This document shows positions 30,471-30,575 of a stretch of 30,575 nt of DNA, piece after piece. A model generated the notes under the pieces. That model made no database searches, was not told the DNA's origin, and saw nothing but the letters and a program-made list of their open reading frames with translations. This stretch comes from a virus, in IMG/VR virus record IMGVR_UViG_3300021197_000572, positions 1 to 30,575 of that record. One strand, written 5' to 3'. Position numbers and translations under genes: made by a program. Position 1 is the first letter of the stretch. Every line of letters starts with the position of its first letter.

Positions 30471-30575
30471 ATAAAAAAAGTTATCAATGTGTTTGGTGGA
30501 TAACTTATATTTACATATATTGCACTATGCTTAACGAAGAAAAGCAAAAAACAAAACGTAAAACAATAAAAATAA
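30418..30575. repeat. Right copy of terminal direct repeat, with third promoter copy
   Basis: Matches 1-158. It holds the end of the 30063 gene and the promoter module (30480-30522: GTTATC, TTTG at 30492-30495, GATAAC, TATATTG at 30516-30522). Mismatches at 30547, 30566 and 30574 are A here and C in the left copy, so the errors again lie at the outer end. On a circular molecule this repeat is a single locus joining the early module to the small-gene operon. Confidence 0.93.

Overview
The window is essentially one complete genome of a tailed, siphovirus-like phage that probably infects a member of the Bacteroidota (Flavobacteriia type). The host call rests on three things seen in the DNA: promoters of the TTTG-N20-TAnnTTTG type, A-rich translation leaders with almost no Shine-Dalgarno sequences, and many structural protein families typical of flavobacterial phages and prophages. 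Positions 1-158 and 30418-30575 are the same sequence (colinear, 11 mismatches), so the map closes into a circle of about 30,417 bp. Every gene I can support is on the + strand. I see no integrase, repressor, tRNA, DNA polymerase or CRISPR, so a lytic lifestyle is the simplest reading.

Layout. (1) 63-2898: a host-type promoter in the terminal repeat drives an operon of very small proteins, a PD-(D/E)XK-like nuclease, a ParB-like protein and an M15 peptidase endolysin, ending at a terminator (3001-3031). (2) 3029-5590: a host-type promoter overlapping that terminator drives a small sigma-70/ECF-like factor, two small proteins and the terminase subunits. (3) 5624-13796: tail module, with a tail assembly chaperone that uses a -1 frameshift, tail completion proteins, two large tail proteins (one with a C-terminal BACON-like domain) and the tape measure, ending at a terminator (13845-13880). 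(4) 13922-16587: XkdF-like protease/scaffold, major capsid protein and a tail-tube-like protein, ending at a terminator (16609-16640). (5) 16676-25163: a portal fused to two further domains, connector, a second tail-tube-like paralogue, fibres including a DUF285-repeat protein, holins and a metallophosphoesterase. (6) 25187-30470: early/replication module behind a second copy of the terminal-repeat promoter: small proteins, HNH nuclease, DnaA domain-IV protein, cytosine methyltransferase, O-like HTH protein and a RepA/DnaB-like ATPase.

How it may work. The early and left-end operons share one promoter/inverted-repeat module that carries a DnaA-box-like 9-mer, and the phage encodes a DnaA-type DNA-binding domain. 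The sigma factor is transcribed from a host-type promoter. Modules 3, 4 and 5 each begin with an identically spaced 35-bp motif (TAACAAAAA, then TTATTATTA, then the ATG) that resembles no host promoter and has an ECF-like AAC element. I infer that the phage sigma factor reads these late promoters, probably giving leaderless or nearly leaderless mRNAs. A further signal spans the genome: the tetramers CATG and CAGG/CCTG are almost completely absent, with visible synonymous-codon switching to avoid them, which suggests long selection by a host restriction system.
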